From Marinobacter halotolerans (lineage in GTDB: Bacteria > Pseudomonadota > Gammaproteobacteria > Pseudomonadales > Oleiphilaceae), in NCBI RefSeq assembly GCF_008795985.1, contig NZ_VMHP01000002.1:124001-188000 (forward strand): DNA of 64,000 bases, given 5' to 3'. The position numbers were made by a program, and so were the translations under genes. The notes under the pieces are model-generated. The model worked only from the letters and a program-made list of their open reading frames with translations. It was not told the DNA's origin and searched no databases. Shown piece by piece: positions 8,761 to 18,058 of the stretch (position 1 is its first letter; the number at the start of each line of letters is the position of its first letter).

Positions 8761-9711
8761 TCAGACGTTCTCGAACATGGCACTGATGGACTCTTCGTTA
8801 CTGACGCGACGAATAGATTCGGCCAGCAGTCCCGCCATTTCGAGGACGCGGATTCTATCACAATTCTTGGCTTTGTCACCCAACGGGATGGTATCGCAGA
8901 CCACCAGCTCATCAAGTTGTGAGGCGTTGATGTTGTCAACGGCCGGTCCCGAGAGCACCGGGTGGGTGATATAGGCAACGACCTTGGCAGCGCCATGATC
9001 TTTCAGGGCGTTGGCAGCCTTACAAAGCGTGCCTGCGGTGTCGATAATGTCGTCCACCAGGATACAGGTCTTGTCTTTAACGTCGCCGATGATGTGCATC
9101 ACCTGGGATACGTTGGCTTTGGGGCGGCGCTTGTCGATGATTGCCAGGTCGGCGTCATCCAGTTTCTTGGCCACGGCCCGGGCGCGAACCACGCCGCCAA
9201 CGTCCGGGGAGACCACAACAAAGTTCTCAAAGCGCTGCTTCTCGATGTCCTGCAGCATGACCGGGGTGGCGTAGATGTTGTCCACCGGAATGTCGAAGAA
9301 GCCCTGGATCTGATCGGCGTGAAGGTCGACGGTCAGTACACGGTCGACGCCGATGCTGGAAATCATGTCGGCAACCACTTTGGCGCTGATCGCTACCCGC
9401 GTCGAACGGACGCGACGATCCTGGCGAGCATAGCCGTAATAGGGAATAACCGCCGTGACACGGGTGGCTGATGCGCGACGCAGGGCGTCTGCCATCACGA
9501 TCAGTTCCATCAGGTTGTCATTGGTGGGGTTACAGGTCGGCTGAATGATAAAAACGTCGTGTCCGCGGACGTTCTCATTGATCTCGACGGTGGTTTCGCC
9601 GTCGCTGAAAGTGCCAACAGTAGCCTGGCCCATGGGAATATGCAGCTTCTGGGCGATGGCCTTGGCAAGCTCGGGATTGGCGTTGCCGGTAAAAATCATC
9701 AGTTTGGACAC
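8761..9711 (-). CDS. prs: Ribose-phosphate pyrophosphokinase
   Basis: 316 residues from GTG at 9711, with AAGGA 7 bases upstream. The frame stays open upstream through the tRNA-Gln gene, but the GTG start gives the normal family N-terminus ([16 protein letters not shown]) and length of about 315. It makes PRPP from ribose 5-phosphate and ATP for purine, pyrimidine, histidine, tryptophan and NAD synthesis. Seen: the divalent-metal site [12 protein letters not shown] and the PRPP loop [11 protein letters not shown]. It follows ispE and tRNA-Gln, the classic gammaproteobacterial order. Confidence 0.97.
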   Translation of the reverse strand: MSKLMIFTGNANPELAKAIAQKLHIPMGQATVGTFSDGETTVEINENVRGHDVFIIQPTCNPTNDNLMELIVMADALRRASATRVTAVIPYYGYARQDRRVRSTRVAISAKVVADMISSIGVDRVLTVDLHADQIQGFFDIPVDNIYATPVMLQDIEKQRFENFVVVSPDVGGVVRARAVAKKLDDADLAIIDKRRPKANVSQVMHIIGDVKDKTCILVDDIIDTAGTLCKAANALKDHGAAKVVAYITHPVLSGPAVDNINASQLDELVVCDTIPLGDKAKNCDRIRVLEMAGLLAESIRRVSNEESISAMFENV

Positions 9712-9763
9712 GACGGAATCCTTCTCGGTATCGGAAGTTGAATCAGAAGAATCGGAAGAAAGG

Positions 9764-9838
9764 TGGCTGGGGTGGCAGGATTCGAACCTGCGCATGACGG
9801 GATCAAAACCCGTTGCCTTACCACTTGGCGACACCCCA
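9764..9838 (-). tRNA. tRNA-Gln (TTG)
   Basis: 75 bases including encoded CCA. Acceptor TGGGGTG pairs with CACCCCA; anticodon loop TTTTGAT gives anticodon TTG; T-arm GCAGGTTCGAATCCTGC is perfect. The tRNA lies between ispE (20 bases after its stop) and prs (52 bases before its start) on the same strand, so it is probably cut out of a longer transcript. Confidence 0.97.
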
Positions 9839-9857
9839 GTATCGTGCTTTTTTGGCA

Positions 9858-10736
9858 TCAGTTCAGCTCTGTCAGCTTTTTGTGAAGTGGTGAAATGTTC
9901 ACCCCTTTAGCTACGAACCCGCTGATGCCGGAAGGTCTGCTTGCCCAGATTTTCCGGGCTTTGGATTCTGTTGGGAAACGTCCAAATATGCAAGCCCCGG
10001 TTCCGGTTAATCTTGCAGGTCCGAATTGTGCAAGCCATTCCAGGCCTTGATGAACCTCAGGATACAGTCTGCGAACTACATCCTCACAGTCGTTTCGGTA
10101 CCTCGAGGCGTCTCCCTCAAAAGCGGGCGCTATTTTGATTCTGGGGGTGTTCCTTGTCAACCCTTGCTCGGAAAAAATCTCCCCCGTGCTGATGTCGCAG
10201 CGGGGCTTAAGCACCACAAACCAGTCTTCCGGTGGCTGGGCCGGGGTGAGCTTTTCACCCACACCTTCCCCCCAGGCAGCGTGCCCGAGTACAAACACCG
10301 GTACGTCCGCACCCAGGTCCAATCCCAGCTGTGCCAGGCGCTCCAAGGTCATGTCCAGGCCCCACAGCCGGTTGAGGGCGAGCAGCGTTGTGGCGGCGTT
10401 GGAGCTTCCGCCGCCAAGGCCGCCGCCCATTGGCAACTGCTTGTGGATATGGATTGTGACGCCCGGAACGGGGCAGGAGGCGGAATCGGCCATTAACCGG
10501 GCAGCACGGTAGATCAGGTTGTCCTGGTCCGCCACGCCGGGCAGGGATTCGGCCAGAACGATGCGACCGTCGTCGCGCGGTGCAACGGTAATCTCGTCGC
10601 CGTAATCCAGAAACTGGAACAGGGTCTGCAGCTCGTGGTAACCATCATCCCGCTTGCCGAGGATGTGGAGGAACAGGTTGAGCTTGGCCGGCGCAGGCAG
10701 GGTCAGGCTCTGCTTTTGGAGCACGGTTGCGTTCAC
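9858..10736 (-). CDS. ispE: 4-diphosphocytidyl-2-C-methyl-D-erythritol kinase
   Basis: 292 residues, a GHMP kinase of the MEP isoprenoid pathway that phosphorylates CDP-methylerythritol. The substrate-binding N-terminus [21 protein letters not shown] and the ATP-binding glycine-rich loop [17 protein letters not shown] are present. Its start overlaps the lolB stop by 4 bases, so translation of the two is probably coupled. The lolB-ispE-tRNA-prs order is conserved in many gammaproteobacteria. Confidence 0.97.
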   Translation of the reverse strand: MNATVLQKQSLTLPAPAKLNLFLHILGKRDDGYHELQTLFQFLDYGDEITVAPRDDGRIVLAESLPGVADQDNLIYRAARLMADSASCPVPGVTIHIHKQLPMGGGLGGGSSNAATTLLALNRLWGLDMTLERLAQLGLDLGADVPVFVLGHAAWGEGVGEKLTPAQPPEDWFVVLKPRCDISTGEIFSEQGLTRNTPRIKIAPAFEGDASRYRNDCEDVVRRLYPEVHQGLEWLAQFGPARLTGTGACIFGRFPTESKARKIWASRPSGISGFVAKGVNISPLHKKLTELN

Positions 10737-11368
10737 GGTTGCGAGCCTTCCGCAAGCTGCCAGTCCGACACCACCAGGCGAACCCGCTTTTCACCTTTAA
10801 CTGCCGTCAGCCGGGCAGGCAGAGGTGGGTATTCCTCCAGAAAGCGATTCCAGCTGTCGTAGCGAATCTCCCAGCCCTGCTGGCGAATCAGCGCAAGCTG
10901 GCCCTGATCGTTGAAAAGTAGCCTGTAATCTCCATTGGTGCCGGGCAGGCCTTTGATCCAGCGGGTCAGGTTGCCCAGAGGCAGCTGCCAGCCGGTCGCC
11001 GCTTCAACCAGCGCTTCCGGGTCGCCGGACTGATAACGGTCACCGCTGGGAAGGGTCAGGGTGATAAACCCTGGCGTCCCCTCCAGCCGCGTGCTGCCCA
11101 TGCCAAGAAATGATGAGGACAGGCCGATGTCGTAGGCGTTTCCGCTCTGTTTCCAGTGGTTGATGATGGCCGTGCCGCTGTCGGAAGGCTGGCGTACAGC
11201 CAGTTTTCCGGCCAATTTCCAGCGGGTGAGGTCATTCAGCCGTGCTATGCGTTCCGGCCAGTTCTCGGGTTGTTGATCGCTCAGGCCCTCGGGCAGCGGT
11301 TCCAGATCGATGGATGCACAGCCGGCAATGGACAACAGCAACGCGAGAAGGCCAATGCGGAATATCAC
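10733..11368 (-). CDS. lolB: Outer-membrane lipoprotein localization factor LolB
   Basis: 211 residues. A lipoprotein signal with lipobox SIAGC predicts acylation at Cys17. LolB receives lipoproteins from the periplasmic carrier LolA and inserts them into the inner leaflet of the outer membrane. Sequence similarity in this family is low, but length, lipobox, beta-rich body and the position directly before ispE all agree. It overlaps the upstream TPR lipoprotein gene by 4 bases and the downstream ispE by 4 bases. Confidence 0.93.
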   Translation of the reverse strand: MIFRIGLLALLLSIAGCASIDLEPLPEGLSDQQPENWPERIARLNDLTRWKLAGKLAVRQPSDSGTAIINHWKQSGNAYDIGLSSSFLGMGSTRLEGTPGFITLTLPSGDRYQSGDPEALVEAATGWQLPLGNLTRWIKGLPGTNGDYRLLFNDQGQLALIRQQGWEIRYDSWNRFLEEYPPLPARLTAVKGEKRVRLVVSDWQLAEGSQP

Positions 11369-13140
11369 TGGGCGGCGTCTCCTGTGAGACGGTTGATCGT
11401 TTCATTCAGAATCGGGTGCTCCGGGGCTTCCTTCAGGGCTCTTTCCCAGATCATGCGGGCCTGGCTGCGGTCACCGGTTGTCCAGAGCACTTCGCCCAGG
11501 TGGGCCGCCACTTCCGGATCGGGGAAGGCTTCCCAGGCACGTGTCAGGTAATCCAGGGCCTGATCGGTGTTGCCCTGTTTAAACAGCACCCAGCCCATGC
11601 TGTCGAGAATGGCAGGGTTTTCCGGGTCCAGCTCCAGCGCCTGCTCAATCATTGACCGGGCCTCGGTGTAGCGCTCCGAGCGCGTGGTCAGGATATACCC
11701 AAGAGCATTCAGGGCCACGGCGTTGTCCGGGTCGGCTTCAATAATCATGCGCAGGTCGGCCTCTGCGGCCTGGTAGCGGCCCATGCTGTCCAGCAGCATT
11801 GCGCGGGCATAACGCAGGGATACATTATCCGGATAAACCTCCAGCGCGGCATTGGCCGCTTCCAGAGCCCGGGCATCGCTGCCCTTGTCGACCAGCAGAT
11901 TCACTTCCAGCAGCCAGAGGTTTTCGGCTTGCTTCGGGTTGCCCTCGCGGAGGGTCTGAATGTGCGCCAGGGCGGCGTCGAGGTTGCCCTGTTCCGCTTT
12001 AAGCTCGCTCGCCCGGGCCAGGGCCGGGAAGTAGTAGTTGCCGGATGCTACGTTGTCGTAAAAGCCGATGGCCTTTTCGGGTCGGTTGTTCTGATCAGCG
12101 ATCCGGCCCAGATAATAGTGCGCTTCGTCCGTGTGATGACCCTGCTCGATCAGGCGAGTCAGTTCGTCCCTCGCCAGCTCGATTTCGCCGTTTTCCAGCG
12201 CCACCAGGGCATGGGATAAACGCAGGCCGGGAACATCCGGAAACTGATTGACCAGCCGTTTGAATTCGTCCTGCGCGGCCTGTAGCTCGCCCTCGCCAAT
12301 CAACATGCGACCGTAAAGGGTGCCCATCTGACGGTTGTCAGGGAAGCGGCGGGTATTGCGCTGCAGGTGATTGAGGGCCTCACGCTTTTGGTCGGTTTCA
12401 TAGAGCAGGTCGCCTTTCAGCACCAGAGCCGGCTGGAAGTCGGGGTTCTTTTCCAGCAACGGCTCCAGTTGTGCCAGGGCCTGTTGTGGGTCGCCGGTGA
12501 CTTTCATCAACAGGGCGATGCTGAACTGGAGTTCGGGGTTATCGGGGTGCCGCTGTTCCAGCTGCTGATACAGTCCCAACAGCTCCTGCTGCTTTTCTGG
12601 CGGCAGGTTGCCGGCCATGGCGGCAAGGCTGTCGAAATCAGCGTCGCCGCCCAGGTCCATGATGGTTTCCATGTGGCCCAGGGCTGCCTCAAGGTCGTTC
12701 TGCTTGACCGCCTGGATCGCCAGAACCCGATGCGCCTGAAGGTTTTCCGGCTCTATCTCCACCCACAGATTGGCCAGCTGGCGCTGGGCGTTATCGGCGT
12801 TCAGTGATTGGGCAATGCGCAGTGTGCGTTTGATCACGCCCACATCCCGGGAAAGTTTCGCAGCTTTCAAATAATTGACCAGAACCACATCATAGCGCCC
12901 GCGCTGGGCTGCAATCTCGGCGGAAAGCAGCAGATAGAGAACTTCCGGCTCCAAATCCGCGTATTCTGTCTGCGGTTGCGCTTCGGCACTCTGAGATTGC
13001 GATTGTGTTGATTGGCTTTGTTCTTCACTCTGGTCCGCTGACGCGGCAGCCTCTTCTTCGAACGGGGTTTTAAGTACGGCGCAGCCGGCCATCGTCAGGC
13101 CGAGAAGGCAGGTAACAAGCGTAAGAGCAGGCTTTTGCAT
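11365..13140 (-). CDS. TPR-repeat lipoprotein
   Basis: 591 residues from ATG 13140 (GGGA 8 bases upstream). The N-terminus MQKPALTLVTCLLGLTMAGC is a lipoprotein signal with acylation at the Cys; a Ser/Gln-rich low-complexity linker follows (about residues 28-55), then a long array of tetratricopeptide repeats with typical A-x-x-x-G-x-A and P positions. It is probably a periplasm-facing scaffold on the outer or inner membrane. Proteins of this type are regularly found just upstream of lolB, with which it overlaps by 4 bases, hinting at a role in lipoprotein or outer-membrane traffic, although the function is not established. hemA diverges from it. Confidence 0.88.
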   Translation of the reverse strand: MQKPALTLVTCLLGLTMAGCAVLKTPFEEEAAASADQSEEQSQSTQSQSQSAEAQPQTEYADLEPEVLYLLLSAEIAAQRGRYDVVLVNYLKAAKLSRDVGVIKRTLRIAQSLNADNAQRQLANLWVEIEPENLQAHRVLAIQAVKQNDLEAALGHMETIMDLGGDADFDSLAAMAGNLPPEKQQELLGLYQQLEQRHPDNPELQFSIALLMKVTGDPQQALAQLEPLLEKNPDFQPALVLKGDLLYETDQKREALNHLQRNTRRFPDNRQMGTLYGRMLIGEGELQAAQDEFKRLVNQFPDVPGLRLSHALVALENGEIELARDELTRLIEQGHHTDEAHYYLGRIADQNNRPEKAIGFYDNVASGNYYFPALARASELKAEQGNLDAALAHIQTLREGNPKQAENLWLLEVNLLVDKGSDARALEAANAALEVYPDNVSLRYARAMLLDSMGRYQAAEADLRMIIEADPDNAVALNALGYILTTRSERYTEARSMIEQALELDPENPAILDSMGWVLFKQGNTDQALDYLTRAWEAFPDPEVAAHLGEVLWTTGDRSQARMIWERALKEAPEHPILNETINRLTGDAAQ

Positions 13141-13364
13141 GCAACATCCCATGATCAGGTGAGGCTGGAATCGACAAGGCTGTATCATCGCACAAGCTTC
13201 CGGAGTTGCCCAACCTGTCGGCCTGTCTCACTTACTTGCGGCGAAGTTTACCGTTATAGGGATGATTACGTGGCCGGAGGATAGGCCATTCGGGTAGCGG
13301 CAGGGGCTCCCGACCGTTAAAATACGTGTATTCGTTAATGACTATAAGGCAGTTGTCACCTCCT

Positions 13365-14654
13365 ATGGCATTGGTCACTCTGGGAATCAATCACCGCACC
13401 GCACCAGTCGAGTTGCGTGAGCGCGTTGCGTTCGCGCCGGACCGGATGGCGGACGCCTTTGCCGAACTGAAGGCCACTTCCGGTGCCTCCGAAGCTGCTA
13501 TTCTTTCTACCTGCAACCGCACCGAGATCTACCTTGCCGGCGACGACGACTGTGCCCCGGCGGTGCTTCGCTGGCTGGCAGGGTTTCACGGCCTGCCCGC
13601 CGGAGATCTGGAAGAAGCGCTTTATGTCTACCGTGACGCAGAAGCCGTGCGGCATGTGATGCGGGTGGCTGCCGGGCTGGATTCCATGGTGCTGGGCGAG
13701 CCGCAGATTCTGGGCCAGTTGAAAGACGCCTACGCCATGGCGCGGGAGCATCAGGCCAGTGGCGGCTTTCTGTCTCGCCTGTTCGAGCAGACCTTCTCAG
13801 TAGCCAAGCGCATACGGACGGAAACCGCCATCGGCGAGAACCCGGTATCCGTCGCCTACGCCGCGGTCAGCATGGCGCACCATATCTTTTCCGATATGTC
13901 CCGTCACAAGGCTCTACTGATCGGTGCCGGCAAAACCATTGAGCTGGTATCCCGCCACCTGGCAGACGCCGGTGTTAAGGATTTTCTGGTGGCCAACCGG
14001 ACGCTCGAACGCGCCCAGACCCTGGCCCAGGCAAGAGGCGGACGGGGCATTCTGCTGTCGGAGATTCCGGATCATCTGGCGGATGTGGATATCATTATTT
14101 CGTCCACCGCCAGCCCGTTGCCGATTCTGGGCAAAGGTGCGGTGGAGCGCACCCTGAAAAAACGCAAGCACCGCCCCTATTTCATGGTGGATATTGCAGT
14201 CCCCCGGGATATTGAACCGGAAGTGGGCTCACTGGCGGACGTATTTCTTTACACGGTAGACGATCTGCGCCAGGTGATTGAGGAAAACGTCCGCTCCCGC
14301 GAGGGCGCCGCGCGGGAAGCCGAGAACCTGGTGGCCGATGGCGTAGGCCAGTTCCTCAGTCAGTTGCGGGCACTGGACGCGGTGTCTACCCTCAAACAGT
14401 TCCGCCAGCGGGCGGAAACCCTGCGTGACGCGGAAACCGAAAAGGCCCTGCGGTCGCTGCGAAATGGCGCCGACCCGGAGACTGTTCTGCGCAGCATGGC
14501 GCGGGGGCTGACCAACAAACTTCTGCACGAACCTTCCATCCAGGTCCGCAAGGCCACCACCGAAGGCCGGCCCGAAGTCACCGAGTGGCTGCGAGAGCTG
14601 CACCAGCTCGATTCCCTGGAAGCCGACGAACCGATCATCCCGGAAAAACTATGA
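13365..14654 (+). CDS. hemA: Glutamyl-tRNA reductase
   Basis: 429 residues from ATG 13365, which aligns with the standard N-terminus [20 protein letters not shown]; earlier in-frame ATGs exist at 13326 and 13338. It reduces glutamyl-tRNA to glutamate-1-semialdehyde, the first step of tetrapyrrole synthesis by the C5 route. The catalytic Cys50 is in STCNRTEIY, and an NADPH domain ([16 protein letters not shown]) and a helical dimerization domain follow. The ribosome-binding site is poor, which is common for hemA. It overlaps prfA by ATGA. Confidence 0.97.
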   Translation: MALVTLGINHRTAPVELRERVAFAPDRMADAFAELKATSGASEAAILSTCNRTEIYLAGDDDCAPAVLRWLAGFHGLPAGDLEEALYVYRDAEAVRHVMRVAAGLDSMVLGEPQILGQLKDAYAMAREHQASGGFLSRLFEQTFSVAKRIRTETAIGENPVSVAYAAVSMAHHIFSDMSRHKALLIGAGKTIELVSRHLADAGVKDFLVANRTLERAQTLAQARGGRGILLSEIPDHLADVDIIISSTASPLPILGKGAVERTLKKRKHRPYFMVDIAVPRDIEPEVGSLADVFLYTVDDLRQVIEENVRSREGAAREAENLVADGVGQFLSQLRALDAVSTLKQFRQRAETLRDAETEKALRSLRNGADPETVLRSMARGLTNKLLHEPSIQVRKATTEGRPEVTEWLRELHQLDSLEADEPIIPEKL

Positions 14655-15736
14655 AGCCATCCATCCAGTCCCGCCTTGAGCAGCTTAAAGAACGCTTCGA
14701 GGAGGTCAGTGCGTTGCTGAGTGATCAGGGCACAATTGCCAATCAGGACAAATTCCGGGACCTGTCCAAGGAATATGCGGAAATCGAACCGATTGTCCAT
14801 TGTTTCGAAATCTGGCAGCAGGCACGGGCGGACATGGAAGAAGCTACCGAGCTGGCCCGGGACGGTGACGGCGAGATGCGGGCCATGGCGGAAGAGGAAC
14901 TGGCCGCCGCCGAACGCAAAAGCGAGGAGCTGGACGAAGAGTTGCAGCGTCTGATGCTGCCCAAGGATCCCAACGACGGCAAGAACGTGTTTCTGGAAAT
15001 CCGGGCCGGTACCGGCGGCGATGAGGCAGCGATTTTTGCCGGGGATCTTTTCAAGATGTACATGCGCTATGCCGAAAAGCACAACTGGCAGGTGGAAGTG
15101 CTGAGCGAGAGTGGAGGCGAGCACGGAGGTTATAAAGAGGTCATTGCCCGGCTGGCCGGCAATGCGGTCTACGGTGCCCTGAAATTCGAGTCCGGCGCCC
15201 ATCGGGTGCAGCGGGTTCCGGAGACCGAATCCCAGGGGCGCATTCACACCTCGGCCTGTACCGTTGCGGTGATGCCCGAAGCGGATGAAGCCGAAGCCAT
15301 CGATATCAATAAATCGGACCTGCGGGTGGACACCTTCCGGGCGTCCGGGGCCGGTGGTCAGCACGTTAACAAAACGGATTCGGCGATTCGCATTACCCAC
15401 ATTCCCACCGGCATAGTGGTGGAGTGCCAGGAAGAGCGTTCTCAGCACAAGAACCGCGCCAAGGCCATGAGCTTTCTGGCTTCCCGGTTGAAGAACGAGG
15501 AGCTTGAGCGTCAGCAGAAATCCATTGCCGATACCCGCAAAAGCCTGGTGGGCAGCGGCGACCGGTCCGAGCGTATCCGCACCTACAACTTCCCCCAGGG
15601 GCGGGTCACCGACCATCGTATCAACCTGACGCTCTACAAGCTCGACGAAGTTATGTCCGGCGACCTGGATTCAGTGATCGGACCTCTTAGGCAGGAACAC
15701 CAGGCCGATCTCCTGGCCTCCCTGGCCGATGACTGA
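14651..15736 (+). CDS. prfA: Peptide chain release factor 1
   Basis: 361 residues from ATG 14651, which overlaps the hemA stop (ATGA). RF1 reads UAA and UAG. The stop-codon recognition motif P-x-T is seen in RVPETES, and the catalytic GGQ in [15 protein letters not shown], whose Gln is the substrate of PrmC encoded next. The overlap with prmC is 8 bases. The hemA-prfA-prmC order is one of the most conserved in gammaproteobacteria. Confidence 0.98.
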   Translation: MKPSIQSRLEQLKERFEEVSALLSDQGTIANQDKFRDLSKEYAEIEPIVHCFEIWQQARADMEEATELARDGDGEMRAMAEEELAAAERKSEELDEELQRLMLPKDPNDGKNVFLEIRAGTGGDEAAIFAGDLFKMYMRYAEKHNWQVEVLSESGGEHGGYKEVIARLAGNAVYGALKFESGAHRVQRVPETESQGRIHTSACTVAVMPEADEAEAIDINKSDLRVDTFRASGAGGQHVNKTDSAIRITHIPTGIVVECQEERSQHKNRAKAMSFLASRLKNEELERQQKSIADTRKSLVGSGDRSERIRTYNFPQGRVTDHRINLTLYKLDEVMSGDLDSVIGPLRQEHQADLLASLADD

Positions 15737-16628
15737 CGCGCCGGAAACCTGTGAAGCGCTGATCCGGGAGGCGGCCCGATCTATTGGCGGCGAGTCGCCG
15801 CGGCTGGACGCGGAATTGCTCTTGGGCCAAGCCTCTGGCTGGACGCGGACCAGCTTTCGCGCCTGGCCTGAGCGCCAGCCCACCCCGGGGGTTGTGGCGC
15901 AATTCCGGTCGCTGGTGGAACGCCGGATCAAGGGGGAGCCGATTGCTCATCTGCTGGGGGAGCAGGAATTCTGGTCGCTTCGCCTGAAGGTGAACCCGTC
16001 CACTCTGATTCCGCGGCCCGACACCGAATGCCTGGTTGAGGCCGCGCTTGCACTGCCGCTGCCGGCCCAGGCGGCCGTGCTGGACCTGGGCACCGGCACC
16101 GGTGCCATTGCGCTTGCCCTGGCCAGCGAACGGCCGGACTGGACCATTCACGCCTGTGATGCCGAAGCCCAGGCAGTGGCGCTGGCGGGGGCCAACGCCG
16201 CAGCCCTTGGGCTGTCGGTGAAACTGTTCCAGAGCGACTGGTTTTCGCGCGTGCCGCCGCAAAGCTATCATCTGATCGTGTCCAATCCGCCGTATGTGGC
16301 AGAGAGCGATGAGCATCTGGGCCAGGGTGATGTGCGGTTCGAGCCTGCCTCGGCACTGATTTCCGGCCCCGACGGTCTTAACGACATCCGCCAGATTCTG
16401 GGCGAGGCCCCTGGCCGGCTGGAGCCCGGTGGCTGGCTGCTGGTGGAGCATGGCTATAATCAGGGGCAGGCGGTAAGGACGCTATTTACTGAGGCCGGCT
16501 TTGATTATGTTGAAACCCGCCAGGACTATGGCCAACGGGACCGTTTCACGTTGGGTTGCTGCAACGCTTGCCTGAATCCTTGTCCAAACCCAGGCGCTGA
16601 TGAATCCAACAACCAGGGAGCAGCCTGA
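15729..16628 (+). CDS. prmC: Release factor glutamine N5-methyltransferase
   Basis: 299 residues. SAM-dependent enzyme that methylates the Gln of the GGQ motif of RF1 and RF2. A helical N-terminal domain is followed by a Rossmann domain with [16 protein letters not shown] (SAM loop) and the signature NPPY in [10 protein letters not shown]. Total length is slightly above the usual 277-290 because of a C-terminal extension after residue about 280 that looks unstructured. The stop is directly followed by the moeB start. Confidence 0.97.
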   Translation: MTDAPETCEALIREAARSIGGESPRLDAELLLGQASGWTRTSFRAWPERQPTPGVVAQFRSLVERRIKGEPIAHLLGEQEFWSLRLKVNPSTLIPRPDTECLVEAALALPLPAQAAVLDLGTGTGAIALALASERPDWTIHACDAEAQAVALAGANAAALGLSVKLFQSDWFSRVPPQSYHLIVSNPPYVAESDEHLGQGDVRFEPASALISGPDGLNDIRQILGEAPGRLEPGGWLLVEHGYNQGQAVRTLFTEAGFDYVETRQDYGQRDRFTLGCCNACLNPCPNPGADESNNQGAA

Positions 16629-17387
16629 ATGCTGAATGACGAAGAACTGCTGCGCTACAGTCGCCAGATTTTGCTGCCGAATTTTGACGTCCACGGCCAG
16701 GCCAGCCTGAAGTCCGCCCGCGTGCTGGTAGTCGGAGCCGGCGGGCTGGGCTGCCCGGTGGCGCTGTACCTGGGCGCCGCCGGTGTCGGTCACCTGACAA
16801 TTGTGGACGACGACCGCATCGAGCTTGCCAACCTTCAGCGTCAGATCGCCTTTGATCAGCACAGCCTCAGCTCAGGTAAGGCCGAGGCGTTGGCCGCAAG
16901 GGTTCGCGAGCTCAACCCGGAAGTTTCCGTAACGGCCATGGAATCCCGGCTGGTAGATGAGGAACTGGAACAACAGGTGGCGGCGGCCAGTCTTGTGGTT
17001 GATTGCAGCGACAATTTCGCTACCCGGTTCGCCCTGAATCGGGCCAGCGTTGCCGCCGGTGTGCCGCTGGTATCCGGCGCGGCCATCCGGGGCGAAGGCC
17101 AGCTCACCGTTTACGACCCAAGAGATGCCTCCAGCCCCTGCTACCACTGCTTGTACTCCGAACAGGGCAACGAGGAGCTGACCTGCTCCCAGGCCGGCGT
17201 GATTGGCCCACTGGTGGGCATGATCGGCGCGTCCCAGGCCATGGAAGCCATCAAGGTGATTGCCGGCGTTGGCAGGCCATTGGTGGGGCGGCTGCTTCTG
17301 CTGGATGCCTGGCAGATGGAGTGGCGGGAGATGAAACTGGCCCGCGATCCGGGCTGCCCGGTCTGTCGCAACACCAGGTTGGCATAG
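16629..17387 (+). CDS. moeB: Molybdopterin-synthase adenylyltransferase
   Basis: 252 residues, an E1-like enzyme that adenylates the C-terminus of MoaD (or ThiS). The nucleotide loop is VVGAGGLGCPVALYLGAAGVG, followed by DDDRIELANLQRQ. Two CxxC pairs for zinc are present (CYHC and CPVC). Its start codon directly follows the prmC stop. A ThiF role in thiamine synthesis cannot be excluded, but the position after hemA-prfA-prmC is characteristic of moeB. Confidence 0.92.
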   Translation: MLNDEELLRYSRQILLPNFDVHGQASLKSARVLVVGAGGLGCPVALYLGAAGVGHLTIVDDDRIELANLQRQIAFDQHSLSSGKAEALAARVRELNPEVSVTAMESRLVDEELEQQVAAASLVVDCSDNFATRFALNRASVAAGVPLVSGAAIRGEGQLTVYDPRDASSPCYHCLYSEQGNEELTCSQAGVIGPLVGMIGASQAMEAIKVIAGVGRPLVGRLLLLDAWQMEWREMKLARDPGCPVCRNTRLA

Positions 17388-17394
17388 CCCGGCC

Positions 17395-18057
17395 ATGGGA
17401 ATAACCGAGAACCTCCTCTCGACTGGCCAGATTGTTCTGACCGGTCTGATCTTTCTGGTGATTCTAATCATTGCAATACACCGCATCGACTGGCGCGCGT
17501 TCCGGGCCGACGATGCGCTGCAGCACACCTTCTATGGTGCAGCCATCGTGCTGGGCTTGTTATGGCAAATGCGAGCCGGTATCTCGCCGGGGCTTTCCAT
17601 CCACGTGTTCGGTATTACCGTGGTCACGCTAATGATTGGCTGGTCGTTGGCGGTGCTGGCGGGCCTTATGGCGCTGGTGTTCACGGTCATGATCGGTGAG
17701 GAGCCAGTTTCGGCGTTTGCCGCGAATGGCCTGATTACGGTCATGATTCCAGCGTTGATCAGCCACGGAATCATGCTCTGGGAACGGCGCCGGGATTTTG
17801 GAAACTTCTTTGCCTACATTTTTGTCTGTGGCTTTTTCGGCGCTGGCTTGGCCGTGGCAGGTGCGGGCATAGTGATGTGTCTGCTTCTCTGGGCCGGGGA
17901 GGTTTACAGCTTCGACCAACTGGTGCACGAATACTTGCGCTACCTGCCGCTTTTCATGATTCCCGAGGGGTTTGCCAACGGCGCCTTCGTCACCGGCCTG
18001 ATGGTGTTCCATCCGGACCAGCTCCGAACGCTGGACCAGCGGCGCTATCGCCGCTGA
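17395..18057 (+). CDS. CbiM-like integral membrane protein
   Basis: 220 residues with about six transmembrane helices. It resembles the predicted-membrane-protein group related to CbiM, the substrate-binding subunit of cobalt/nickel ECF transporters, but the canonical N-terminal metal-binding Met-His start of CbiM is absent, and neither the CbiQ nor the CbiO component is near. It may be a solitary metal or vitamin permease or simply an orphan family. It follows moeB by 7 bases and is probably co-transcribed, then meets the photolyase gene tail to tail one base later. Confidence 0.6.
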   Translation: MGITENLLSTGQIVLTGLIFLVILIIAIHRIDWRAFRADDALQHTFYGAAIVLGLLWQMRAGISPGLSIHVFGITVVTLMIGWSLAVLAGLMALVFTVMIGEEPVSAFAANGLITVMIPALISHGIMLWERRRDFGNFFAYIFVCGFFGAGLAVAGAGIVMCLLLWAGEVYSFDQLVHEYLRYLPLFMIPEGFANGAFVTGLMVFHPDQLRTLDQRRYRR

Positions 18058-18058
18058 C

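Noticed and set aside
9712..9858. Extended N-terminus for prs (frame open to an ATG at 9858)
   Set aside because: The extension would be translated from the tRNA-Gln gene; the GTG at 9711 has a good AAGGA site and gives the standard protein.
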